From positions 1-18,402 of the forward strand of contig CBEWDL010000060.1 in NCBI GenBank assembly GCA_965555375.1: a DNA stretch of 18,402 nt, in the 5' to 3' direction. Made by a program: the position numbers and the translations under genes. Below, piece by piece: positions 5,894 to 12,136 of the stretch. Below the pieces are notes generated by a model. That model searched no databases, was not told the origin of the DNA, and saw only the letters and a program-made list of their open reading frames with translations. This stretch comes from CBDVBL01 sp965555375 (GTDB lineage Bacteria; Zixibacteria; MSB-5A5; UBA10806). How positions within the stretch are numbered: position 1 is the first letter of the stretch; each line of letters starts with the position of its first letter.

Positions 5894-6211
5894 TTAGAAT
5901 GGAAGTCCCGGGATCTTCAGTCCGCCGGTCAATCCTGAAAGCCCCTCCATCTGGAGCTCGCTGGCCTTATCTCTGGCCTGATTCACCGCCGCCAGAATCA
6001 ATTCCTCCAGCATCTCGACATCGTCGGGGTTGACAACTTCCGGGTCGATCTTAATTTCAAGAATCTCCTGCTTGCCGTTAGCCACCACCTTGACCATGCC
6101 GCCACCCGATGACGCCTCGATCTTCTTCTCGGCAAGCTCCTCCTGCATCTGCTCCATCCTGGCCTGCATAGCCTGCATCTGCTTCATTAGCTCGCCCATT
6201 CCCTTAGCCAT
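5894..6211 (-). CDS. ybaB: YbaB/EbfC family nucleoid-associated protein
   Basis: A 105-residue protein. The N-terminal Met/Gln-rich coiled helix (MGELMKQMQAMQARMEQMQEEL) is followed by the beta sheet SGGGMVKVVANGKQEILEIKIDPE and a C-terminal helix (about 64-88), the normal layout of this dimeric DNA-binding family. EbfC/YbaB proteins bind DNA as dimers and affect nucleoid structure and gene expression. ATG at 6211 is chosen because GGAG lies five to six bases upstream and the protein then begins MAKGMGELMKQ as in homologues; an upstream in-frame ATG at 6250 would add 13 unrelated residues. The dnaX-ybaB-recR order is conserved widely in bacteria. Confidence 0.95.
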   Translation of the reverse strand: MAKGMGELMKQMQAMQARMEQMQEELAEKKIEASSGGGMVKVVANGKQEILEIKIDPEVVNPDDVEMLEELILAAVNQARDKASELQMEGLSGLTGGLKIPGLPF

Positions 6212-6271
6212 GTAAGCTCCTTTTATTAGCCGCAAAAAATAATCGTGCATTCTTTACTCCTTCGAGTCGAA

Positions 6272-7939
6272 TCATTGACCGATAATCTCCCCTCCCAAAA
6301 GGTCAAACAATCTTTTCGCAACGGGTGATCCCTCAAATTTCTTTTCGAACTCCCGATTGGCCGCCGTGGAATTTTGACCCTCCGCTTGAAATGAACCCGC
6401 AAGCAATTTCAATTTGACATCCGACGAGAAATACTCTTCGAGCAGGGACTCCAGCGATCTCTTCTTACCCGGTCTGGATAGTTGCTCGTACTGAAAATTA
6501 CCGTTGCCGTTCACTGTTACGGTTAATAAACCATCATCAAATGCAGAAGGCTTACACATACCCAGATGCGCAAAGATCGCTTTGTCTCTTTTAAAGACAA
6601 ACTTACAGAAATCATCCCACTCGGCCAAGATCGTCTCCAGAGTAAGCGATCCACCGGATCGTTTTCGCTTCGGAATCGTTTTCGGCGGGGGTTCGTATGC
6701 AGTAGATTTCGTATCTGTGGCGGATTTCCGTGCCTTATCAAATCCTCTTTGAGCTGATGTCGCACGGGCATTCGGTGGCGGTCCCCCGGTCAATCCTCTC
6801 GTCGCGGAGCTCATCTGCATGCCCCTCAAAAGCTCTTCCAGCGAGACCGCCCGATCCATGGCTGCCATCTTCACCACGGCGGTTTCCAGAGAATATACGG
6901 GGTCCTGTCCTTGCTTAACAGACCACTTATAATCTGCGAGGGCCGTGAAATATCGTAAGAGATCGACGGGATCGATTTCGGCGACGAGCTTATTGGCCTT
7001 TTCCATCTCCGCTTTATCGAGTTCCAGTATTTCAGTATCGTCGACTCCATTTCTTATCAAAAGAAGCGTGCGGATGTATCCGGCCAGGGCCTCGGCCAGC
7101 TCCGGCGGATCTCCGCCGGATTTGACAAATTCGCTTAGCTGCGCCAGCGCCTCCGCCGCATCATGATTGATAATGGACTGAGCGATTGCAAACAATAGAT
7201 CGGTCTTAACCAACCCCAGGACCTCCGCAGCCATCTCCATATCTATATTTGAATCGCTGAAGCTCGAAAGCTGATCTAAAAGAGATAAGGCATCCCTGAG
7301 AGAACCATCGGCCTTTTTGGCCACCAGGAGTGCGGCGTTGGGATCGATCGACAAACCCTCCTTACGAGCCACCGAATTCACCGCTTCCGCCAGGGCGGAG
7401 ACCGGTATTCTTCTGAAATCATAGCGCTGGGTTCTCGATAATATAGTGGCCGGCAGAGCCTGCGGGTCAGTGGTTGCGAAGATGAAGATAACATGCAATG
7501 GCGGCTCCTCCAGCGTCTTCAAAAGGGCGTCGAATGCTTCCCTGGTTAGCCGGTGGATCTCATCGATGATATATATCTTGTATCGGCCGCCGACCGGGCT
7601 GTAGCGGACGTTTTCCCGAAGCTCCCGGATATCGTCGATACCGCGATTGGAGGCGGCGTCGATCTCGAAGACATCAGGGGATGAACCAAGGGTGATCTCT
7701 TTGCAGACGGTGCATTCGCCGCAGGGCTCCGGGGTAGGCCCCTTCTCGCAGTTGAGGGCTTTGGCAAGGACCCTGGCGGTGGTTGTCTTGCCGGTGCCGC
7801 GCGGGCCGCAGAACAGGTAGGCGTGCGAAATCCGTCCCGACGAGACGGCGTTTTTCAAGGTAGTGGTGATATGATGCTGGCTCAGTATGGTATCGAAATC
7901 ACCGGGGCGGTATCTTCTGGCTAAGGCTAAGTATGACAT
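6272..7939 (-). CDS. dnaX: DNA polymerase III subunit gamma/tau
   Basis: A 555-residue AAA+ clamp-loader ATPase. The Walker A motif is GPRGTGKT at 45-52, a zinc site is formed by C64, C73, C76 and C79, Walker B is DEIH at 126-129, sensor 1 is in FATTD (154-158) and the arginine finger is in SRTQRYDFRRI (168-178). The clamp-loader domains run to about residue 370, followed by a low-complexity linker rich in Pro, Ala, Lys and Thr (about 385-430) and a C-terminal tau-specific domain. The length fits full tau; I saw no A6-7G slippery site that would give a gamma form. ATG at 7939 gives the typical MSYLALARRYRP start, with no strong ribosome-binding site. It lies 27 bases downstream of the SRP RNA and is probably read from the same promoter region. 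Confidence 0.97.
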   Translation of the reverse strand: MSYLALARRYRPGDFDTILSQHHITTTLKNAVSSGRISHAYLFCGPRGTGKTTTARVLAKALNCEKGPTPEPCGECTVCKEITLGSSPDVFEIDAASNRGIDDIRELRENVRYSPVGGRYKIYIIDEIHRLTREAFDALLKTLEEPPLHVIFIFATTDPQALPATILSRTQRYDFRRIPVSALAEAVNSVARKEGLSIDPNAALLVAKKADGSLRDALSLLDQLSSFSDSNIDMEMAAEVLGLVKTDLLFAIAQSIINHDAAEALAQLSEFVKSGGDPPELAEALAGYIRTLLLIRNGVDDTEILELDKAEMEKANKLVAEIDPVDLLRYFTALADYKWSVKQGQDPVYSLETAVVKMAAMDRAVSLEELLRGMQMSSATRGLTGGPPPNARATSAQRGFDKARKSATDTKSTAYEPPPKTIPKRKRSGGSLTLETILAEWDDFCKFVFKRDKAIFAHLGMCKPSAFDDGLLTVTVNGNGNFQYEQLSRPGKKRSLESLLEEYFSSDVKLKLLAGSFQAEGQNSTAANREFEKKFEGSPVAKRLFDLLGGEIIGQ

Positions 7940-7965
7940 TTCAAAACGCTATTGCAAAAATTAAT

Positions 7966-8250
7966 CGTGCACCCACCGTTGTTCCGTCTATCCGAGAATT
8001 CGTTCCGATCTTCCGCTGGGGCCAGATTACCCCGCGGCACACGCCGCTGCCGCTTACCGCTGCTACCTTCCGGCCCTGACGGGGTTAGGCGGCCGGCCGT
8101 TGCGCGGGACCTGACCCTTTACCCCGCCTATGGCGGGGCTGGTCGCTTCCGGCCGGACGAATATCCCGGTCAACTGGACCGCCGGTGGGGATTCAGCCCC
8201 GGTATAGCGGGTTCCGGGTTACAGGGCACCGCTAACTCCCCGCCTAGCAC
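7966..8250 (-). ncRNA. ffs: Signal recognition particle RNA, large bacterial type
   Basis: The SRP RNA core is plain on the minus strand: GTCAGGGCCGGAAGGTAGCA (from about 8080 down), the helix 8 asymmetric loops and GGAA tetraloop that bind Ffh. Upstream is an Alu-type domain (GCGGGGAGTTAGCGGTGCCC, then a TGTAACCCGGAACCCGC segment) as in Bacillus-type 6S/scRNA, so this is the large form of about 285 nt. The base of helix 5 is seen as CCCACCG near 8185 pairing with CGGTGGG near 7973, and the ends close as GTGC/GCAC. A 17-nt hairpin (8122-8138) sits between helix 5 and helix 8. Ends are approximate. The location next to dnaX is classical. SRP RNA with Ffh targets nascent membrane proteins. Confidence 0.93.
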
Positions 8251-8261
8251 AATATTAGTTA

Positions 8262-8334
8262 TGGAGCAGAGCGGGATCGAACCGCCGACCTGTACGTTGC
8301 GAACGTACCGCTCTCCCATCTGAGCTACTGCCCC
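8262..8334 (-). tRNA. tRNA-Ala, anticodon CGC
   Basis: A complete 73-nt cloverleaf. The acceptor stem GGGGCAG/CTGCTCC has a G3-U70 wobble pair, the identity mark of alanine tRNA, and the discriminator is A73. The D arm is GCTC...GAGC, the anticodon stem GTACG/CGTAC with loop TTCGCAA (anticodon CGC at 8301-8299), and the T arm is GGCGG-TTCGATC-CCGCT. The CCA end is not encoded. The SRP RNA begins about 11 bases downstream, so both are probably cut from one transcript. Confidence 0.96.
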
Positions 8335-8359
8335 GGTTTCTCGGTCGTTACCGCAAATC

Positions 8360-8388
8360 AAAATATCAAATGGATTACGCTATTGCAA
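8360..8388 (-). promoter_or_regulatory. Promoter of the tRNA-Ala/SRP RNA unit
   Basis: TTGCAA (8388-8383) and TATTTT (8365-8360) on the minus strand with a 17-bp spacer, 25 bases upstream of the mature tRNA 5' end. Each hexamer matches consensus at four of six positions. Confidence 0.5.
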
Positions 8389-8573
8389 GAGCATTCTTGT
8401 GAAGCAAATCTTCGTAACGATCTTGCCTTCACCGGGGCAATTCGCGGCAGAGGTCAGGCATGCCTGACCTCTACAAGGAATCGGATTTTTCTCATTCTTT
8501 TTCATTGCGCTCGTGGTCAGAATTGTACGGATCCATATGGGCAAGTCCTGACACGCAAGAACATAGGAAACTG
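8389..8573. other. Repeat-like intergenic segment
   Basis: No convincing gene on either strand. Both strands have short open frames over this stretch, and both translate to the same RGQACLTS string because of the palindrome at 8449-8472. Other short inverted repeats are visible: TTGCC/GGCAA at about 8423-8440, GTCAG/CTGAC near 8517-8553, and CGCAAG/CTTGCG at about 8554-8585, the last reaching into the end of the neighbouring minus-strand gene. The picture fits a degenerate interspersed element. Confidence 0.45.
8449..8472. repeat. Perfect 24-bp palindrome
   Basis: Half-site AGAGGTCAGGCA is followed directly by its exact reverse complement TGCCTGACCTCT with no spacer. The flanks are GC on the left and ACA on the right. 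It lies in the spacer upstream of the tRNA-Ala promoter. Confidence 0.85.
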
Positions 8574-9233
8574 TCATTGCTTGCGGGCCGGAGAAAGGAA
8601 CAATATGACTCCAACCACCAATCGGGAACGGATATATGAATCGTAACCGCAATTCTCGTCACATATATCCAGAACCCTGGTGTAATATCGGTATTCGGCG
8701 AATAGACCCGCTTTGAGGCTTTTATATCTGAATGAAATCATTGGCTGGCCCATGAAAGAAGGCCCCGCCGCAAACGCCAATCCTGCATCGACCCCGACTC
8801 CGAAATCATCATGTGCTCTACCAAGTATGTCACGTCCCCAGAGTGCGTAGATCATTCCATCAACGCCCAAGATCAATCCAATTCCGCCATTTGAGTATTC
8901 CGGTGCCGAACTGAACTGCCAGTAAAGATCAAGAGACGGGGCAAAATGGGGATTGAGGGAAAACATTCCCTGCAACAAGAACTTCTGGCCGTTGTTGAAT
9001 TCCCAGGCATGACCCAAATCAAACTGGACATCCGTGTGTCCGTAACCGGAGAGTTTCTCGTTCCAATCGGGCCAGCGCCGGGGAGGGTCATATCGTTCAT
9101 AGCTCGGGGCATACAAGACTGACGTATTCCAGCCGGGTTCCACTCCGGCCCTATGACCAATGTGGGAGCAATTAAATGCGCTGATACCCAATAATATCGC
9201 CACGGAAAGTAATGCAACGCGGGATCTTTTCAA
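8574..9233 (-). CDS. Putative exported outer-membrane or lipoprotein, uncharacterised
   Basis: A 219-residue protein with an N-terminal signal (KRSRVALLSVAILLGISAFNC; C22 could be a weak lipobox). The rest alternates Gly/aromatic-rich strands, such as GGIGLILGVDGMIYALWG, FGVGVDAGLAFAAGPSFMG, ISFRYKSLKAGLFAEYRYYTR and LVVGVILFL, typical of small outer-membrane beta barrels. It has a Cys pair (CDENCGY) near the end. TTG at 9233 is preferred: GAGG lies eight bases upstream and a consensus promoter at 9265-9293 would start transcription near 9258. An ATG at 9266 (AAGGA seven bases upstream) is the alternative but lies inside the promoter -10. The last codons (SPARKQ) run into repeat-like DNA, so the C-terminus may be altered. 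Family not recognised. Confidence 0.7.
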   Translation of the reverse strand: MKRSRVALLSVAILLGISAFNCSHIGHRAGVEPGWNTSVLYAPSYERYDPPRRWPDWNEKLSGYGHTDVQFDLGHAWEFNNGQKFLLQGMFSLNPHFAPSLDLYWQFSSAPEYSNGGIGLILGVDGMIYALWGRDILGRAHDDFGVGVDAGLAFAAGPSFMGQPMISFRYKSLKAGLFAEYRYYTRVLDICDENCGYDSYIRSRLVVGVILFLSPARKQ

Positions 9234-9264
9234 TGTGATAGCCTCGAAAATACTTACTGACGCC

Positions 9265-9293
9265 ATAATATGGTCCTTACATGCGTTTGTCAA
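9265..9293 (-). promoter_or_regulatory. Near-consensus sigma70 promoter for the outer-membrane protein gene
   Basis: TTGACA (9293-9288) and TATTAT (9270-9265) on the minus strand with a 17-bp spacer. The expected start is near 9258, 25 bases upstream of the TTG at 9233. Confidence 0.65.
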
Positions 9294-9352
9294 CTTATTT
9301 ATATACAATAGATTATGAAATTTCTTGGAATTCTGCTATTTTTTTCAGTCCA

Positions 9353-9373
9353 GACTGACCGATTCTGTCAGTC
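9353..9373. promoter_or_regulatory. Inverted repeat, candidate operator upstream of the DUF3276 gene
   Basis: GACTGAC (9353-9359) and GTCAGTC (9367-9373) are perfect 7-bp arms around a 7-nt spacer. No U-tract follows on either strand. A TATACA (9380-9385) lies just downstream and could be a -10 for the DUF3276 gene, which would put the repeat at its -35 region. Confidence 0.4.
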
Positions 9374-9429
9374 CCTACCTATACATTTGAACAGGCGAAA
9401 GAAAAGAATTCTTGAAAAAAGGAGGCAAA

Positions 9430-9660
9430 ATGGCTACCCAGACTCAAAAAGAAGCGATCTTCTCGAAGACGATCAAGACCAGATCGAGGACCTATTTTCT
9501 CGATGTCAAAGAAAGCGCCAACGGCAATAAATATCTGACCATCTGCGAATCGAGGAGGGTCGATGGTGAATACCAGCGCAACCGGATCATGGTATTCGAA
9601 AGTGATATTCCCGCTTTCTTCCAGGGATTGAAGGAGGCCGCACCATCGCTGAAGGAGTGA
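9430..9660 (+). CDS. DUF3276 (PUR-alpha-like) nucleic-acid-binding protein
   Basis: A 76-residue protein matching the single PUR repeat of DUF3276 proteins: FSKTIKTRSRTYFLDVKESANGNKYLTICESRR supplies the beta strands and ESDIPAFFQGLKEAA the closing helix. Homologues such as Borrelia BpuR bind DNA and RNA; the family is common in Bacteroidetes and spirochaetes. Binding of single-stranded nucleic acid is expected from the fold, but targets are unknown. ATG at 9430 is chosen because GGAGG (9421-9425) is four bases upstream; an earlier in-frame start at 9412 would read through the Shine-Dalgarno sequence. It is divergent from the outer-membrane protein gene. Confidence 0.85.
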   Translation: MATQTQKEAIFSKTIKTRSRTYFLDVKESANGNKYLTICESRRVDGEYQRNRIMVFESDIPAFFQGLKEAAPSLKE

Positions 9661-9738
9661 TAGAATTAGCGCTGGGAGCATTAGAAAAACGGCATATTCT
9701 CATTGGTCGTGGCTAATTGTCAAGAAACACAAATATCT

Positions 9739-9766
9739 TTGCGCGGCAGCCGAATAATGCTATAAT
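9739..9766 (+). promoter_or_regulatory. Extended -10 promoter of the restriction-modification genes
   Basis: A perfect TATAAT at 9761-9766 is preceded by TGC (extended -10) and, 16 bp upstream, by TTGCGC. GCTAT (9759-9763) and ATAGC (9770-9774) form an inverted repeat over the -10 and the start point, which could be an operator. Confidence 0.6.
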
Positions 9767-9820
9767 AAAATAGCAAATCTGGCACGTTGCATCTCGCGTT
9801 GCGTATGGGAGGAGAGTGAA

Positions 9821-10768
9821 ATGACGGATCAACTTGGAAGCAGAATCGAATCAAGACAAGCGGATTTGCCTACAGCGATATTTGAAGGGGATTCGCTATT
9901 TAGAAAAAAGTTGCCTATAGGCTTCAAACGGTTATGCGACTGTAAGCCAAGTCATATCAATTGCATGACTGCCAAGGAATGGCTTAAAAGCCAGTTAGGT
10001 GTATGGCAGTTTTTTTATGAATCAAGAGATGTTCGAGACAAAAAGGTGCATCCTGCGACGTTTCCTATTGCTCTAGCGAAAAAGTTAATCGAACTTTTTT
10101 CACATCAAGGGGAACTGGTCTTGGATCCTTTCGTTGGTAGCGGGACGACGCTTATCGCAGCCTCAGATTTAAACAGGAATTCTGTCGGCTTCGATTTACA
10201 AGCTTCATACATTAATTTATGTACAACAAGATTGGCCAATAACAACAATATGTTCAATAGGTCCTGCCAGATCGCGATTGAGGATGACGCCCACAATATT
10301 CCCTTATATCTTAATAGAGAGACGGTTAAAGTTATATGGACCTCACCTCCTTATGCAAACCTGCTGAACCGTAAACGCAAGAACAAATCCCGCCGGTATA
10401 GAAAAAATGAGCAACTTGGGAAAGTTGAACAATACTCGCAAGATCAAAGGGACTTAGGAACTATGTCTTTAAAAGAATATACGAAAGCGATGGGAGATAT
10501 CTTTGAGGGACTCCTGCCTTTACTGCAGCCGAAAGGTCACTGTGTGATAAATGTGCCCGATATGTGGTGGGAAAATGAAAGAATTACTATCCACGTTTCT
10601 TTAATAGATGAATTAAGACGCCGGGGCTATGAGTTGCGTAATATAATTATCTGGGATAGGACAAATATCGTAAATCAAATAGGGATTTTCGGCTGGCCCA
10701 GTAATTACATCACTATGGGCGTCACATTTGAATATTTGCTGGATTTTTGGAAACCGCCTTCAACCTAG
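9821..10768 (+). CDS. DNA methyltransferase with SPPY motif, probable N4-cytosine enzyme
   Basis: A 315-residue S-adenosylmethionine-dependent DNA methyltransferase. Motif X (HPATFP, 77-82) and motif I (LDPFVGSGTT, 101-110, then GFDLQ) come first, and the catalytic motif IV, TSPPY (174-178), follows, with the variable target-recognition part after it (about 180-300, ending in EYLLDFWKP). In the common beta arrangement IV precedes X and I, so this order is permuted and gamma-like. SPPY is typical of N4-cytosine and some N6-adenine enzymes. The next gene is an MvaI/BcnI-like endonuclease; M.MvaI is an N4-cytosine methyltransferase, so m4C at a CC(N)GG-type site is the favoured guess. GGGAGGAG at 9807-9814 is the ribosome-binding site. 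Codon use is more AT-rich than the flanks. Confidence 0.88.
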   Translation: MTDQLGSRIESRQADLPTAIFEGDSLFRKKLPIGFKRLCDCKPSHINCMTAKEWLKSQLGVWQFFYESRDVRDKKVHPATFPIALAKKLIELFSHQGELVLDPFVGSGTTLIAASDLNRNSVGFDLQASYINLCTTRLANNNNMFNRSCQIAIEDDAHNIPLYLNRETVKVIWTSPPYANLLNRKRKNKSRRYRKNEQLGKVEQYSQDQRDLGTMSLKEYTKAMGDIFEGLLPLLQPKGHCVINVPDMWWENERITIHVSLIDELRRRGYELRNIIIWDRTNIVNQIGIFGWPSNYITMGVTFEYLLDFWKPPST

Positions 10769-10776
10769 AAGTTCTA

Positions 10777-11583
10777 ATGAAATTATATTCAAAAGAGGAA
10801 CTGGTTGAGAGGATTAGGCCGATATTTGAGGCTGGCTGGCATAAAAGTGTCAAGTTAACTAGAGACATTAGAAATGATGGGGCGGTGGGGAATACTCTGG
10901 AATCGTTATTGGGTATAATCGAGAACAACTTGCCCATTCCCAATGTTAGAGAATGGGAGCTGAAAGGACAGCGATCTCAAACTAGTTCACTCATTACCCT
11001 TAAACACATAGAACCTTCGCCTAAGGCGGCGCGAATAGTACCCAATTTACTCTTGCCCTTTTACGGATGGAGGCATAAACAGGCGGGTTCGAAATATCCT
11101 AAAACTGAAAAGAGCTTCCGATCAACCACGAACGCGGCAGATTATACAAAAAGAGGATTTAGGATAATCGTCGATAGAAATCTTAGGAAAGTGAGATTCA
11201 TTTTCGAGCCAACCAAAGCTGCCACCGGTGACCCGGAAATTCGTATATGGCTTCAATCTGTTAATGATAGAATTGGTTTGGGCCCGTTAGATCCCGAACC
11301 ATACTGGGGTTTCGACGACCTCAACTATATAATAGGCTCAAAGATAAAAAATTGCTTCTATGTTGTTGCGGATAGCGACATTAGGGAAAATCACGAATAC
11401 TTCAGATATAAAGAGCTACATATTCTATCCGGTTTCTCATTTGAAAGGCTCCTCAATTGCATGGAATCAGGTATTATTCTCATTGACTTTGACGCGCGGA
11501 CTGGTCATAACCACGGCACGAAGTTCCGAATCCGCCAAGGTGGCTGGCCGAATCTCTATTCGGAGGTTAGCAAAGCGATCTAA
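10777..11583 (+). CDS. MvaI/BcnI-like type II restriction endonuclease
   Basis: A 268-residue protein. The stretch RNDGAVGNTLESLLGIIENNLPIPNVREWELKGQR (about 32-66) is the signature of the MvaI/BcnI (MutH-like fold) family: the GNTxE-LGI motif followed by the E61-L-K63 catalytic pair, with E42 or E49 as likely upstream acidic ligands. MvaI cuts CCWGG and BcnI cuts CCSGG as monomers, so a five-base CCNGG-type site is expected; the exact base cannot be read. It starts eight bases after the methyltransferase stop with only a weak ribosome-binding site, which may limit endonuclease relative to methylase. An in-frame TTG at 10747 would add ten residues and overlap the methyltransferase. The gene is AT-richer than the host average. 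Confidence 0.85.
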   Translation: MKLYSKEELVERIRPIFEAGWHKSVKLTRDIRNDGAVGNTLESLLGIIENNLPIPNVREWELKGQRSQTSSLITLKHIEPSPKAARIVPNLLLPFYGWRHKQAGSKYPKTEKSFRSTTNAADYTKRGFRIIVDRNLRKVRFIFEPTKAATGDPEIRIWLQSVNDRIGLGPLDPEPYWGFDDLNYIIGSKIKNCFYVVADSDIRENHEYFRYKELHILSGFSFERLLNCMESGIILIDFDARTGHNHGTKFRIRQGGWPNLYSEVSKAI

Positions 11584-11667
11584 CGGTTTTTTGTTATATT
11601 CCTGCATAGTGGGACTTCTTCGGATCTTTGCACTTTGTTCACGATTCGTTAACTAAAGGAGCGAATC

Positions 11668-11940
11668 ATGCCGCATCGATTCAATGTCTGGGCGTTGGGG
11701 CTGACATCGGGGATTATTTTCGGCCTGGGGCTTTTTTTCATCACCTGGTGGATTATGCTTTTCGAGGGCTCTCAGGCCGGGCCGGTATTCATAAGCCGGA
11801 TTTACCGGGGCTACTCTATTACGCCGATCGGGAGCCTGATCGGGCTTATCTGGGCGTTCGTCGATTGGTTCATCGGGGGTGTCATATTCGGCTGGCTGTA
11901 TAACCTCATTGCCGGGGCAAAGAAGGAGGCCGCAGCTTAG
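11668..11940 (+). CDS. Small holin-like conserved membrane protein
   Basis: A 90-residue protein with two or three hydrophobic helices: about residues 8-31 (LGLTSGIIFGLGLFFITWWIMLF) and 50-80 (SITPIGSLIGLIWAFVDWFIGGVIFGWLYNLI), the second probably forming a hairpin. Between them is a conserved-looking GSQAGPVFISRIYRGY loop. The pattern resembles small membrane proteins often labelled bacteriophage holin in candidate-phylum genomes, but there are no other phage genes here, so a lytic role is not supported. The ribosome-binding site is AAGGAG, six bases before the ATG. It probably forms its own unit downstream of the restriction-modification genes. Confidence 0.75.
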   Translation: MPHRFNVWALGLTSGIIFGLGLFFITWWIMLFEGSQAGPVFISRIYRGYSITPIGSLIGLIWAFVDWFIGGVIFGWLYNLIAGAKKEAAA

Positions 11941-12101
11941 AGCATGCCTCTTTCGCTTTCGTAGTCGCCATATTCAGCCACTAGATAGTCCACAGGGTGT
12001 GAGCTGGCGGCCTTCAAATGAACCTGAAAGGACGGATCGGGACCAGATGACCAACGATCCGTTTAAGCGGAAATGGAGTATAGAATCTCTCGACTTCCCA
12101 C

Positions 12102-12130
12102 TTGATTTTGTGCCCTGAAATGACTATACA
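12102..12130 (+). promoter_or_regulatory. Promoter of the dipeptidase gene, predicted leaderless
   Basis: TTGATT at 12102-12107 and TATACA at 12125-12130 are 17 bp apart. The -10 ends six bases before the ATG at 12137, so transcription would begin at or next to the start codon. No Shine-Dalgarno sequence is visible. Confidence 0.55.
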
Positions 12131-12136
12131 CCGAAC

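Noticed and set aside
6272..7939. Programmed frameshift in dnaX giving a short gamma subunit
   Set aside because: No A6-7G slippery heptamer was found in the reading direction at the expected region.
7952..8323. Plus-strand open frame of 123 codons
   Set aside because: It runs antisense over the SRP RNA and tRNA-Ala genes; it is explained by GC-rich structured RNA and is not a protein.
7947..8388. 12-bp direct repeat ACGCTATTGCAA at both ends of the tRNA-SRP block, resembling an attachment-site pair
   Set aside because: There is no integrase, the block holds only essential RNA genes, and a 12-bp repeat at this distance is not significant. One copy is simply the -35 region of the tRNA promoter.
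8380..8652. Overlapping open frames on both strands around 8383-8652
   Set aside because: They translate the palindrome into the same peptide on both strands, lack ribosome-binding sites, and overlap the end of a better-supported minus-strand gene.
11668..11940. Phage remnant suggested by the holin-like membrane protein
   Set aside because: No lysin, capsid, integrase or other phage gene is nearby; the similarity is limited to small size and hydrophobicity.
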